Shown here one piece after another: positions 1 to 7,828 of a stretch of DNA of 35,416 bases. The stretch's first letter is position 1. Each line of letters begins with the position of its first letter. A program made the translations under genes and the position numbers. Origin of the DNA: Planctomycetota bacterium (lineage in GTDB: Bacteria; Planctomycetota; Planctomycetia; Pirellulales; Pirellulaceae); assembly GCA_017303505.1 (NCBI GenBank), contig JAFLCP010000080.1, positions 1-35,416 on the forward strand, read 5' to 3'. The notes under the pieces are model-generated. The model was given only the letters and a program-made list of their open reading frames with translations. It did not search any database and was not told the DNA's origin.

Positions 1-235
1 CCGCACAACACACCCTGCGTTGGACGCATCGTCGAGGCTAACCATTCTGCTCGCTAAAGGTTTCAATTCGGGCTGTTTGCTTGAGCTTGTTTGTCTATTT
101 GGATGGTATCACCTCTTGATGCGGGATGCAAAGAAATAAAAGCCTATTAAAGTGACTGGCTGGGGGGACTTAAAATTATTTTTCGATGCAACGACAGTAT
201 CCGCTTCTTCGCAGGGCTTGCCGGTTGGGCCTCCA

Positions 236-274
236 ACTGGCCTCGTGCCAGTGGAGCCGTGACTTACCGGCTAC
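236..274 (+). repeat. REP-like hairpin unit, copy 1
   Basis: The unit opens with a short hairpin (CTGGC, loop CTCGT, GCCAG). It continues with GTGGA, a variable patch and GACTTACCGGCTAC. Two other copies lie in this region, and the copy at 817-855 matches this one at about 33 of 39 positions while keeping the stem intact. Confidence 0.6.
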
Positions 275-310
275 CAAAGCGTATGAGCGAAAAGCCAACA
301 TCTCCGTCAC

Positions 311-350
311 CACTTGGCCTCGTGCCAGTGGAACGGTGACTTGATGGCTA
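311..350 (+). repeat. REP-like hairpin unit, copy 2
   Basis: This is a diverged copy of the unit at 236-274. It contains GGCCTCGTGCC flanked by CCACT and AGTGG, so the outer stem is extended with one bulged T. The trailing part reads GTGACTTGATGGCTA instead of GTGACTTACCGGCTA. It sits about 75 bases after copy 1 in the same orientation. Confidence 0.55.
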
Positions 351-423
351 AGTGGGACTCGCAACGCGACATCACCGAGTGGGAGTCGTTCCCAATTGTT
401 TGTCGGTGGTTCCTTGTCGCGAC

Positions 424-523
424 ACGTACAAATGTACGTGAGAAGATGTCAATGCGATGCTGTCGCAGCACATTGCGGCTCGGCGAGCACCAATCAATGA
501 AACGCCTACCTCTCGCCGCCCAG
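424..523 (+). repeat. Fixed-spacing repeat module, copy A
   Basis: The module contains three blocks in order. The first is the inverted repeat ACGTACA-AA-TGTACGT (424-439), the second is CATTGCGGCTCGG (471-483) and the third is CTCTCGCCGCCCAG (510-523). The gaps between blocks are 31 and 26 bases, exactly as in the second copy at 930-1029. The first gap is about two-thirds identical between the copies, without insertions or deletions. Confidence 0.7.
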
Positions 524-602
524 TCATCCGAGAGATTAACTCGAATCAACGCTGTTTGAATTTGGTTTGGCGTTCGCTTTGGTAGCTGCTCAGGCGCGGG
601 AA

Positions 603-623
603 CCACCCGCACAGGGCGGGTGG
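603..623. repeat. GC-rich hairpin
   Basis: CCACCCGC (603-610) and GCGGGTGG (616-623) form a perfect 8-bp stem around the loop ACAGG. No T-run follows on either strand, so it does not look like a standard terminator. It lies between the two copies of the repeat module. Confidence 0.55.
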
Positions 624-816
624 CGGACTCTATGTTTGACCGTTTTGATTTCGTCACGGTTTTCGCTTCTCCAACGGTACACCGCTTCTAAGGGCTGGAT
701 ATCTCTACTAGGTGAGGCGGTCGCGATTCGGAGTGGTTCGTTTAGACCGTGTGTCAAAGTCTGGCGTTCTTACGTTGGATTAGCAGGTGCGTTGGATGAA
801 TACTCCTTCGGTCTCT

Positions 817-855
817 ACTGGCTTCACGCCAGTGGAACCACGACTTACCGGCTAC
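817..855 (+). repeat. REP-like hairpin unit, copy 3
   Basis: Third copy of the unit at 236-274: hairpin ACTGGC, loop TTCAC, GCCAGT, followed by GGAACC and GACTTACCGGCTAC. Compared with copy 1 the changes fall in the loop and in the patch after GTGGA, leaving the stem and the trailing block unchanged. Confidence 0.6.
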
Positions 856-929
856 TCAGTGATCGCAGCGAGACGTCATCGCGAGCACAAGTTGGCCACA
901 ATTGGCTCTAAAATTATTCTGTGTACGAC

Positions 930-1029
930 AAGTACAAATGTACGTGAAGCATTGCAAATGGGAAGCTGTCTCAACGCATTGCGGCTCGGGCGGCCGGTAT
1001 CGAAATGAAGTCCAGCTCTCGCCGCCCAG
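930..1029 (+). repeat. Fixed-spacing repeat module, copy B
   Basis: Second copy of the module at 424-523. The blocks are AAGTACAAATGTACGT (930-945, one base off the palindrome of copy A), CATTGCGGCTCGG (977-989) and CTCTCGCCGCCCAG (1016-1029), with the same 31- and 26-base gaps. As in copy A, a REP-like hairpin unit lies upstream. On the minus strand both copies are open in the same phase and give related peptides (SRTFV, LRQ and WAAR are shared). Confidence 0.7.
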
Positions 1030-1083
1030 ATCGTCGCGATGGTATTTCGGTGGCAGTGCTCATTGCTAGCCACGCCATAACTT

Positions 1084-1114
1084 GCGAAGAAACGGCATAA
1101 AGCCATTTCTTCGC
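1084..1114. repeat. Strong interrupted hairpin
   Basis: GCGAAGAAA (1084-1092) pairs perfectly with TTTCTTCGC (1106-1114). Inside, after one C/A mismatch, GGC pairs with GCC around an ATAAA loop. The structure is far longer than expected by chance in 31 bases. Neither strand has a T-run behind it, so it is not an obvious intrinsic terminator. It lies about 130 bases downstream of the small minus-strand membrane gene. Confidence 0.55.
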
Positions 1115-1244
1115 TGCCCCTTGTAGGCGGTGCTGGTCGAAAGCGAACTCTTTCCTTTTTCGCGATTTTCGTTTTTTTCGCGATTCATTTCCCCCACTGC
1201 CCATCGATGCGTCTTTAGATGCTTCCGGGGCGAGGCTTGAGACC

Positions 1245-1424
1245 TCAAGCGATCTTGTTTCCATCTTCGTCGTATCGCATATACGTGAAGTACATGCAGA
1301 TGACTACTAACACCGGATAGATCAGAAGATAGAGTCGGCTCAAAGCAACTAGCCCCGTGTTGGCAGCAAAGACGACTCCCCACAGCCAACCAACATCTTT
1401 GAGCATTGCCGTAAATCGTTTCAT
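1245..1424 (-). CDS. Small two-helix membrane protein
   Basis: This 59-residue protein is unusually hydrophobic and has two likely membrane spans, roughly residues 10-28 and 32-50, separated by a short Ser-Arg loop. It ends in a polar, acidic tail with the motif YMRYDEDGN. The frame is open further upstream to 1538, but that extension is non-hydrophobic and low in complexity, so I chose the internal ATG that starts MKRFTAML just before the first helix. No strong ribosome-binding site precedes it. I believe similar small proteins occur in other planctomycetes, but I cannot check this. The function is unknown. A GCTTGAG/CTCAAGC palindrome overlaps its stop codon. The gene stands alone between the repeat region and the promoter region of the next cassette. 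Confidence 0.55.
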   Translation of the reverse strand: MKRFTAMLKDVGWLWGVVFAANTGLVALSRLYLLIYPVLVVICMYFTYMRYDEDGNKIA

Positions 1425-1594
1425 GACTTGAATGAATTTAAGTGCTGAGGAAGAGGAAACAGCTTGCGTTAGGAATGGAAAACGCAGGTTGGGTTTATAC
1501 ACACAATTGTTCGCACTGCCCATGCGAAAGATCGTCACGCCGGCGAGTTGACACTCGAATGAACGAGCATTTTGGCCCTAATCCGCCGCGATTT

Positions 1595-1622
1595 TTTACC
1601 AAATTGGAATCTTTGGTACAAT
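1595..1622 (+). promoter_or_regulatory. Candidate sigma-70-type promoter
   Basis: TTTACC (1595-1600), 16 bases, then TACAAT (1617-1622), which differs from the TATAAT consensus at one position. It points toward the cassette starting at 1774 and would give a leader of about 145 bases. The call is by eye only. Confidence 0.35.
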
Positions 1623-1657
1623 TTTAGCGTTTCGGGTCGACATCTACAGGGAAAACA

Positions 1658-1686
1658 TTGCCTCCCACTGCGGTTTTGTTTACTAT
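1658..1686 (+). promoter_or_regulatory. Alternative candidate promoter
   Basis: TTGCCT (1658-1663), 17 bases, then TACTAT (1681-1686), each hexamer matching consensus at four positions with ideal spacing. It overlaps the left arm of the inverted repeat at 1673-1715. If this is the true promoter, the repeat is more likely an operator than a leader structure. Confidence 0.3.
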
Positions 1687-1715
1687 ATACAGACCTACCT
1701 AGCGGCAAACAAAAC
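1673..1715 (+). repeat. Inverted repeat upstream of the first cassette
   Basis: GTTTTGTTT (1673-1681) is complementary to AAACAAAAC (1707-1715), with a 25-base spacer. It lies 59-101 bases upstream of the ATG at 1774. It could be a leader hairpin or a binding site. Confidence 0.4.
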
Positions 1716-1773
1716 GCCATTCGCTGTACTCCCTCCCCAATCATCTGCCCCATTATTCTTGGACAGGTTCACT

Positions 1774-4044
1774 ATGGACAGATCGAACCCAAGTCACCCC
1801 TTCTGCTACATCGTACTAGCTGTGCTTGTTTGTTTTTCGATCTGGCCGATGCGCGCCAGCGGCAACGAAACATTAGACAACAAACCTGCAGCTAATGCGA
1901 ACACTCCTCGAGTGGTGAGTTTTGCCAACGATGTGGTTCCCATTCTCACCAAGGCGGGATGCAATGCAGGCACTTGCCATGCTAAGGCGGGCAATGGGCA
2001 AAATGGATTCGCACTTTCATTACTGGGCTTCGAACCTAAAGAAGATTACACCCACATCGCTCTGGAAGGACGCGGCCGACGAGTATTCGCGGCGTCTCCA
2101 GATCACAGTCTACTCTTAATGAAGGCAACCAATCGTGTGCCTCATCGAGGCGGAACCAAACTCGCTCCGGACTCAGAAAGCTATCGTCTCATTGCAGACT
2201 GGATTTCACAGGGACTTAAGTACGACGGAGAGACGGCTCCTAAACTTGTCTCATTGGAGGTTCAGCCACAACGAGGCGTGTTGCCTCGCAATAGCCAACA
2301 GCAGTTGAAGACCATTGCCACTTATTCGGACCAACAAACGCGAGATGTCTCCGAGTTTGCCTTATACGAATCAAACGACACCAGCATGGCTACAGTCGAT
2401 GCACATGGATTGGTCAAGACTTTAGATATACCTGGCAAAGTCTCGATCATGGTTCGTTTTCAAGGACAAGTGGTCGTATTTGACGCCGCTGTACCACAAG
2501 GGTCACCTGTTGATCAACTTCCTCCGAGCAAGAACTTTATTGATGATGCAGTCTTTGCCAACCTCAAGGAACTCGGAATTCCACCATCGGCAATATGTGA
2601 CGACAGCACATTTATTCGCCGCGTTTCGCTCGATATCGCTGGCCGCTTGCCGACACAGGAAGAAGTGGCGCTGTTCATGCAAGACACTTCGCCCACTCGT
2701 CGAGAACAAGTCGTTGACCGCTTACTAATGACGAGCGAGTACGCTGACTTCTTCGCGAACAAATGGACAGCAATGCTCAAGAATCGACGCGACGATGCGA
2801 GCGACATCATCTCGAATTTTGCATTCTATTCGTGGGTTCGCGACAACCTTCTCTCTAACAAACCGTACGACGAAATGGTTCGCGAACTATTGGCGGCAAC
2901 CGGTACGGTCATCGCGAATCCTCCAGTCGCTTGGTACAAACGCGTCAAAGATCCCAAGCAGCAATTAGAGGATGTCGCTCAATTGTTCTTGGGCGTCCGG
3001 ATGCAATGCGCTCAGTGCCACCATCATCCGTTTGAACGCTGGAGCCAAGATGACTATTACAGCATGGCAGCCTTCTTCAGCCAAGTTGGACGCAAGCCAA
3101 CGGCAACCCGCGGCGAAGATATGATCTTTCATAAACGAGGTTTAGCGGGTTATGCGAATGCCAAAACGGGCATCGTTCAACGCCCGACGCCTCTCGGATC
3201 GCCGACCGTAGCCATTTCGCCGGATGAAGATCCTCGATTGCGATTGGCCGATTGGATGAGTTCACCCGAAAATCCTTTCTTTGCCCGCTCGCTGGTCAAT
3301 CGCTATTGGAAACATTTCTTTAAGCGTGGCTTGATTGAACCCGAAGATGACATTCGCGATTCCAACCCTCCCTCCAACCCGCAGTTACTTGCCGCCTTGG
3401 AAAAGCACTTCATCGATAGCGACTTCAATCTCAAAGAACTCGTGCGGGTGATCACCACTTCGCAAACCTATCAACTGAGCGCAATCCCGAACGAATACAA
3501 TGCTAACGATATGCAAAACTATTCGCATTACTATCCAAGACGATTACAAGCGGAAGTGTTACTCGATTCGGTGGATGACTTATTGGGCCTGCGTACGGAA
3601 TTCCCCAATCTTCCATCTGGTACTCGTGCCATCGCTCTTCCAGATAACAGTTACAACAATGCATCACCTTTCTTGCGAGTCTTTGGACGTCCTGAAAATG
3701 AAAGTGTTTGTGAATGCGAACGAATTCAGTCATCGAGCCTCGCACAAAGTCTCCACTTGATGAATTCAGGCGACGTCAAAGGAAAACTGGGAAATGGTGC
3801 GAATCGTGTCAACCAATGGCTGCAAAGTGGTAAAGCTCCCAACGAAATCATTGTTGAACTTTATCACATTGCATTTGCACGCGAGCCAAACGAGCAAGAA
3901 TTAGCCACCGCCTTAGCTTATGTGAACGAACCCAAACTGGACGCAGAAGGTAAACCGATCGATCCACCACGTATATTGCGAGAGAATTTCCAAGACGTGG
4001 TTTGGGCGTTGGTTAACTCCAAGGAATTCCTCTTCAATCATTGA
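1774..4044 (+). CDS. DUF1549/DUF1553 planctomycete cytochrome-like protein
   Basis: This is a 756-residue exported protein of a family abundant in planctomycetes, whose biochemical role is not established. An N-terminal hydrophobic segment (about residues 10-28) precedes a haem-like site, C63-x4-C68-H69, wider than the usual CxxCH. A bacterial Ig-like (Big_2-type) domain follows at about 158-243. DUF1549 covers about 253-450 and contains C412-A-Q-C415-H416, a normal CxxCH. DUF1553 covers about 490-740. The frame extends to a TTG at 1759, but I prefer the ATG at 1774, which places the hydrophobic segment near the terminus. Its stop overlaps the next start (TGATG), so the next gene is probably translationally coupled. 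The role may be an envelope redox or surface protein in polymer breakdown (inference). Confidence 0.9.
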   Translation: MDRSNPSHPFCYIVLAVLVCFSIWPMRASGNETLDNKPAANANTPRVVSFANDVVPILTKAGCNAGTCHAKAGNGQNGFALSLLGFEPKEDYTHIALEGRGRRVFAASPDHSLLLMKATNRVPHRGGTKLAPDSESYRLIADWISQGLKYDGETAPKLVSLEVQPQRGVLPRNSQQQLKTIATYSDQQTRDVSEFALYESNDTSMATVDAHGLVKTLDIPGKVSIMVRFQGQVVVFDAAVPQGSPVDQLPPSKNFIDDAVFANLKELGIPPSAICDDSTFIRRVSLDIAGRLPTQEEVALFMQDTSPTRREQVVDRLLMTSEYADFFANKWTAMLKNRRDDASDIISNFAFYSWVRDNLLSNKPYDEMVRELLAATGTVIANPPVAWYKRVKDPKQQLEDVAQLFLGVRMQCAQCHHHPFERWSQDDYYSMAAFFSQVGRKPTATRGEDMIFHKRGLAGYANAKTGIVQRPTPLGSPTVAISPDEDPRLRLADWMSSPENPFFARSLVNRYWKHFFKRGLIEPEDDIRDSNPPSNPQLLAALEKHFIDSDFNLKELVRVITTSQTYQLSAIPNEYNANDMQNYSHYYPRRLQAEVLLDSVDDLLGLRTEFPNLPSGTRAIALPDNSYNNASPFLRVFGRPENESVCECERIQSSSLAQSLHLMNSGDVKGKLGNGANRVNQWLQSGKAPNEIIVELYHIAFAREPNEQELATALAYVNEPKLDAEGKPIDPPRILRENFQDVVWALVNSKEFLFNH

Positions 4045-6302
4045 TGGAACTTGTCATGTTGAATTTGTCACGGAATACAATTCTCTGGAGACATGGGCTG
4101 ATCCTGGCCCTATTGCTCTATTGCCACGGAACGAGTTACGCACAATCGGTTTGCCTACCTTTGCCTCGTCTTTTGACGATCACGCCAATGGGAGGAACGG
4201 TAGGTACGACCATTGATGTTACAGTGAGTGGTGAAAACCAAGATGACGTTACCGAATTGCTTTTTGACCATCCTGGCATCAAAGCAGTTCCGAAGTTGAA
4301 TGACCAGGGCGTCAAGATTGCGAATGCCTTTCAGATTACGATTGCTGCCGACGTTCCTCCAGGCTTGTACGAAACACGAACCTGGTCCCGCTTGGGCATT
4401 TCAACATCCCGCATTTTTTCCGTCGGCAATATCCCCGAAGTAAGTCGTACGCAAGCGAACACAAGTAGGGAAAACGCGATGGCATTGACGGTACCAACAA
4501 TCTGTAACGCTGTGCTCACCAACAAGGCTATCGACCATTATTCGTTTCAAGCGGTAGCAGGAAAACGCTACAACATCTATTGCGCCGCTCGTGGCATCGA
4601 TTCCAAAATGGAACCGGTACTCACCATCTGCGACTCACAAGGTCGCGACTTAGTTGTCGAGCGGAAGGGAGTTCCCTTGGATTTTGTCCCAAAGCAAGAT
4701 GGTCTGCATTACATCAAACTGCATGACCTCACGTACAAAGGTGGGAGCGAATATTTTTATCGCCTGACATTGCAAGAACTTGCCGTTGATGCACCGCAAC
4801 CAACATTCTTTGCGACTCAACCCATTCGCAGTTTCTCTTGGCCACCTGCTGGGCTTTCTGAATCGGCGGTCACGATAGAAGATGAAGGGGCTGAAGTTCA
4901 AGTCATGTCCTTGCCCATCGATGTTGCCGGGCGATTCTATCCAGCGGCTGATGTTGACACTTTTGAGTTTGCGGCCCAGCAAGGTGAAACGTGGTGGATC
5001 GAAGTTGCCTCGGATCGCTTTGGTCTCAATACCGATCCTGCACTTTTGATTCAACTTGCCAAAGGGGATGGTGAACAGCGACAGTGGCTAGATGTCTTGG
5101 AACTTTCGGATATCGCTTCACCGGTTAAAGTCTCAAGCAACGGCTATGCCTATGATGGGCCACCGTTTGATGGTGGATCGACCGACATCCTTGGTAAGTT
5201 CGAAGTGAAAGAAACCGGAACCTACAGAATCTCCCTCAATGATTTGTTTGGCGGCACGCGCAAAGATCCGCAGAACAAATACCGATTGATCATTCGCAAG
5301 GCACAACCTGATTTTGCGGTCGCTGCCTGGGGACTGCACGCTGAACTTCGCAATGGAGATCGCAATGCACTATCCAAACCGGCCGCATTGCGTGTGGGCA
5401 ATACCGTTGCCTTTGAAGTTGTTACGGTTCGCAGGGATGGTTTTGATGGAGAGATCGAATTGACGTTAACAGGGCTACCTCCTGGCGTCACCGCCACCGG
5501 CCTAAAGATTCCTGCGGGCAAGATGCGAAGCGTTGTGTTGTTAACCGCAGCAGAAAACGCTCCAGCAGGTTGGGCCAATGTCGAGTTCACGGCCAAGAGC
5601 AAAGTTGGTGAGACTGAAGTGGTGCGGCCAGTGCATATCGGTCAAATGGCCTGGCCGATAGTGGATTCTTGGAGCGAAATTCCCAATCCTCGCTTGGTTC
5701 GAGGTTTCCCTGTATCGGTGACGACTTCGGAATCTGCACCACTTACGCTTAGTGCGAGAGAAGCTCGCGTATGGGAAGTAAAACAGGGCGAGAAACTTCA
5801 ATTGCCGCTTCAACTCAAAACACGGGCTGAGTTTTCCGGTTCGGTCGTAAGCCTAAAAACATGGGGATCTGGCTTTGAAGCCCATCCCGCTTTCAATATC
5901 AACCTCACGGAACAGTTCCCTGAAACCACGATCGATACCAATGCCTTAAAGGTTCCAGCAGGAGACTATACCATTGCATTTTATGGGGTGGCAGTTCCCA
6001 AATATCGATATCATCCCGATTCGATAGCACCGGCTCAAGAAGTAGTGAAGCAAGCGGAAATTGCTGCCAACGTTGCGGCCGAAGAGCTGAAGAAGCAACA
6101 AGACGCCTTGGCCTCGGTTGCAGCGGAGAATAAAGCCGCTTTGGAACAGCAAATTGCCGAATTGACCACGAAGAAGCAAGCAGCCGATGTTGCGTTGCAA
6201 AATGCCAACAATCAGTTGAAATCGGTGACCGATCGCGCTGCCCCGCGCGATACCGCCGAAATTGTGATCTCTGAACCCATCACCATTCGCGTATTACCAT
6301 AG
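4044..6302 (+). CDS. Exported PPC-domain protein with coiled-coil tail
   Basis: A 752-residue secreted protein, with a signal peptide ending near the SYAQ site. An Ig/TIG-like beta domain comes first. Next are beta-sandwich segments resembling bacterial pre-peptidase C-terminal (PPC) domains, with the hallmark run DHYSFQAVAGKRY near residue 170 and a second related segment (DVDTFEFAAQQGETW) near 305. The last 100 residues hold a charged Ala/Lys/Glu/Gln-rich helix (about 655-720), a probable coiled coil, before a short beta end. No catalytic domain is visible, so a binding or scaffold role is likely (inference). The start ATG shares one base with the preceding stop, and an in-frame TTG at 4041 is the alternative. 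It is the middle gene of the cytochrome/PPC/DUF1501 cassette. Confidence 0.85.
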   Translation: MELVMLNLSRNTILWRHGLILALLLYCHGTSYAQSVCLPLPRLLTITPMGGTVGTTIDVTVSGENQDDVTELLFDHPGIKAVPKLNDQGVKIANAFQITIAADVPPGLYETRTWSRLGISTSRIFSVGNIPEVSRTQANTSRENAMALTVPTICNAVLTNKAIDHYSFQAVAGKRYNIYCAARGIDSKMEPVLTICDSQGRDLVVERKGVPLDFVPKQDGLHYIKLHDLTYKGGSEYFYRLTLQELAVDAPQPTFFATQPIRSFSWPPAGLSESAVTIEDEGAEVQVMSLPIDVAGRFYPAADVDTFEFAAQQGETWWIEVASDRFGLNTDPALLIQLAKGDGEQRQWLDVLELSDIASPVKVSSNGYAYDGPPFDGGSTDILGKFEVKETGTYRISLNDLFGGTRKDPQNKYRLIIRKAQPDFAVAAWGLHAELRNGDRNALSKPAALRVGNTVAFEVVTVRRDGFDGEIELTLTGLPPGVTATGLKIPAGKMRSVVLLTAAENAPAGWANVEFTAKSKVGETEVVRPVHIGQMAWPIVDSWSEIPNPRLVRGFPVSVTTSESAPLTLSAREARVWEVKQGEKLQLPLQLKTRAEFSGSVVSLKTWGSGFEAHPAFNINLTEQFPETTIDTNALKVPAGDYTIAFYGVAVPKYRYHPDSIAPAQEVVKQAEIAANVAAEELKKQQDALASVAAENKAALEQQIAELTTKKQAADVALQNANNQLKSVTDRAAPRDTAEIVISEPITIRVLP

Positions 6303-6322
6303 GAAGAGCTAGGAGCGACTCC

Positions 6323-7756
6323 ATGAACCGTTCTAATTCGCATGATCGATGCTGTGGACCTGCCTCTGGCGGTGGCCTTGGGCGACGCGGCTTTTTGCAA
6401 ATGGGCCTCGCCGGTTTTTCCACGTTGAGCCTACCTGGCATCTTGAGATTACAGTCTCAGCTATCCGCGAGCGACACGCAGCCGCACGAGAAGACCGCTG
6501 TGATCATGGTCTGGAAACCAGGTGGCTGTTCGCACATCGATACTTATGATCCGAAACCGGAAGCAGGTAGTGAGTACCGCGGTCCGTTTAAGCCCATCGC
6601 AACCAAAGTTCCCGGTTTGCAATTCACCGAGTTGCTACCTCGACAAGCCGCGATCGCAGACAAATTCACCGTGTTGCGATCGATGCGTCAAACAGCCCCC
6701 GGGCATCCAGCCGGTTCGATGCAAATGCTCTCGGGTGACCCAGATACCCGCGATAAACCAAAGCCAAAGTATCCTGATTGGATGACCGTTACCAACTTCT
6801 TGCGGTCTCAGCAAGGAGAACGAACCAATCCGTTACCGCGATATGTCGGTATCAATCCGCCGCTCGAATATAACGGCCCAGCCTATTTGGGCGAGGCCTA
6901 TTCTCCTTTTACTGTCACAGGTGACCCAAGTGCACCTCAGTTTCATGTACCCAATATCGGATTGACCGATTCGAACGAAGTGCAACGCTTACAACGCCGC
7001 TCCACCCTACGACAAAATCTCGATACTTTGTCTCGAGCTTTCGATCGGTACGGCGAGTTGGGAGCACTCGATCAATTTGAAGCTCAGGCGATGTCGCTGC
7101 TTACAAGCCCAGCTACCAAAGAGGCCTTTGATTTAACCAAAGAAGACGATAAGACCAGGGACCGCTATGGCCGTAATGCCTGGGGCCAACAACTTCTATT
7201 GGCCCGTCGGTTGGTTGAAGCGGGTGTCGAAGTTATGACGACCAGTTTAAGTGGGCAACTATGCGGACGTGTAGGGAACTGGGATGATCATGCGGTGAAT
7301 CATCACGTGTTTGATGCGTTGAAATTTCGAGCAGAAGCCTACGATCAAGCCGTTACCGCATTAATTGAAGACATCTATGAACGCGGTTTGGATAAACGTG
7401 TATTGGTAGTGGTTACTGGTGAATTTGGTCGAACTCCAAAGATCGAGTATTCACCGAGCACCGGCGCCGGTAATGCGAGCGCGCCTGCGGGCACCATTCA
7501 ACCTGGTCGCGATCATTGGCCAAGGGCATTCTCCAATATCTGGGCGGGTGGCGGCATCCGCACCGGTCAAGTCATTGGTGCCACGGACAAACGAGGTGAA
7601 GATCCGATTGAACGAGCCTGCTCGGCAGGTGATTTCTTATCTACGATTTATCACCATTTGGGAATCGATGCTTCGACCACGTTTATCAAGGACTTTAATG
7701 GCCGCCCTACACCGGTCGTTGATCATGGCAAGCCAATTCCCGAGTTGATCGGTTGA
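6323..7756 (+). CDS. DUF1501 protein, probable Tat substrate
   Basis: A 477-residue member of DUF1501, a family distantly related to the sulfatase/alkaline phosphatase fold and very common in planctomycetes. The N-terminus has a twin-arginine motif, GRRGFLQMG, followed by a hydrophobic stretch, so folded export is likely. Family landmarks include KTAVIMVWKPGGCSHIDTYDPKP near residue 60, VVTGEFGRTPK near 370 and RDHWPRAFSNIWAGGG near 397. The start is supported by AGGAG seven bases upstream. It lies 20 bases behind the PPC gene and completes the cassette. DUF1501 genes commonly sit beside DUF1549/DUF1553 genes, which suggests the products act together, but the reaction is not known. Confidence 0.93.
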   Translation: MNRSNSHDRCCGPASGGGLGRRGFLQMGLAGFSTLSLPGILRLQSQLSASDTQPHEKTAVIMVWKPGGCSHIDTYDPKPEAGSEYRGPFKPIATKVPGLQFTELLPRQAAIADKFTVLRSMRQTAPGHPAGSMQMLSGDPDTRDKPKPKYPDWMTVTNFLRSQQGERTNPLPRYVGINPPLEYNGPAYLGEAYSPFTVTGDPSAPQFHVPNIGLTDSNEVQRLQRRSTLRQNLDTLSRAFDRYGELGALDQFEAQAMSLLTSPATKEAFDLTKEDDKTRDRYGRNAWGQQLLLARRLVEAGVEVMTTSLSGQLCGRVGNWDDHAVNHHVFDALKFRAEAYDQAVTALIEDIYERGLDKRVLVVVTGEFGRTPKIEYSPSTGAGNASAPAGTIQPGRDHWPRAFSNIWAGGGIRTGQVIGATDKRGEDPIERACSAGDFLSTIYHHLGIDASTTFIKDFNGRPTPVVDHGKPIPELIG

Positions 7757-7828
7757 AAATAGGCCTCATTTGTGGTCACATTGGGCCGAACGTTAACTTC
7801 GGAATTTGTCGAATGCGGGAGGCCCAAC

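Larger units (their letters stand above)
1..1244. other. Gene-poor region with diverged repeats and hairpins
   Basis: I see no convincing gene in this stretch. Several open frames of 60-115 codons exist on both strands, but they overlap each other, lack clear ribosome-binding sites and match no family I know. The stretch does contain repeated structure: three copies of a CTGGC/GCCAG hairpin unit, two copies of a roughly 100-base module with fixed internal spacing, and two strong hairpins, at 603-623 and 1084-1114. A T-rich patch at 1150-1190 carries TTTTTCGCGATT twice. It may be a cluster of REP-like elements or the decayed remains of a repeated gene. Confidence 0.6.
1425..1773. other. Intergenic region with candidate promoters and a leader hairpin
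   Basis: This 349-base gap separates the divergent small membrane gene (-) and the DUF1549/DUF1553 cassette (+). It holds two candidate plus-strand promoters, at 1595-1622 and 1658-1686, and a 9-bp inverted repeat, at 1673-1681 and 1707-1715. I see no convincing gene here. Confidence 0.6.

Noticed and set aside
307-657. 116-codon minus-strand frame in the repeat region
   Set aside because: The peptide shares words with a frame in the other module copy, but there is no ribosome-binding site and no family, and another frame overlaps it. I treat it as repeat structure, not a gene.
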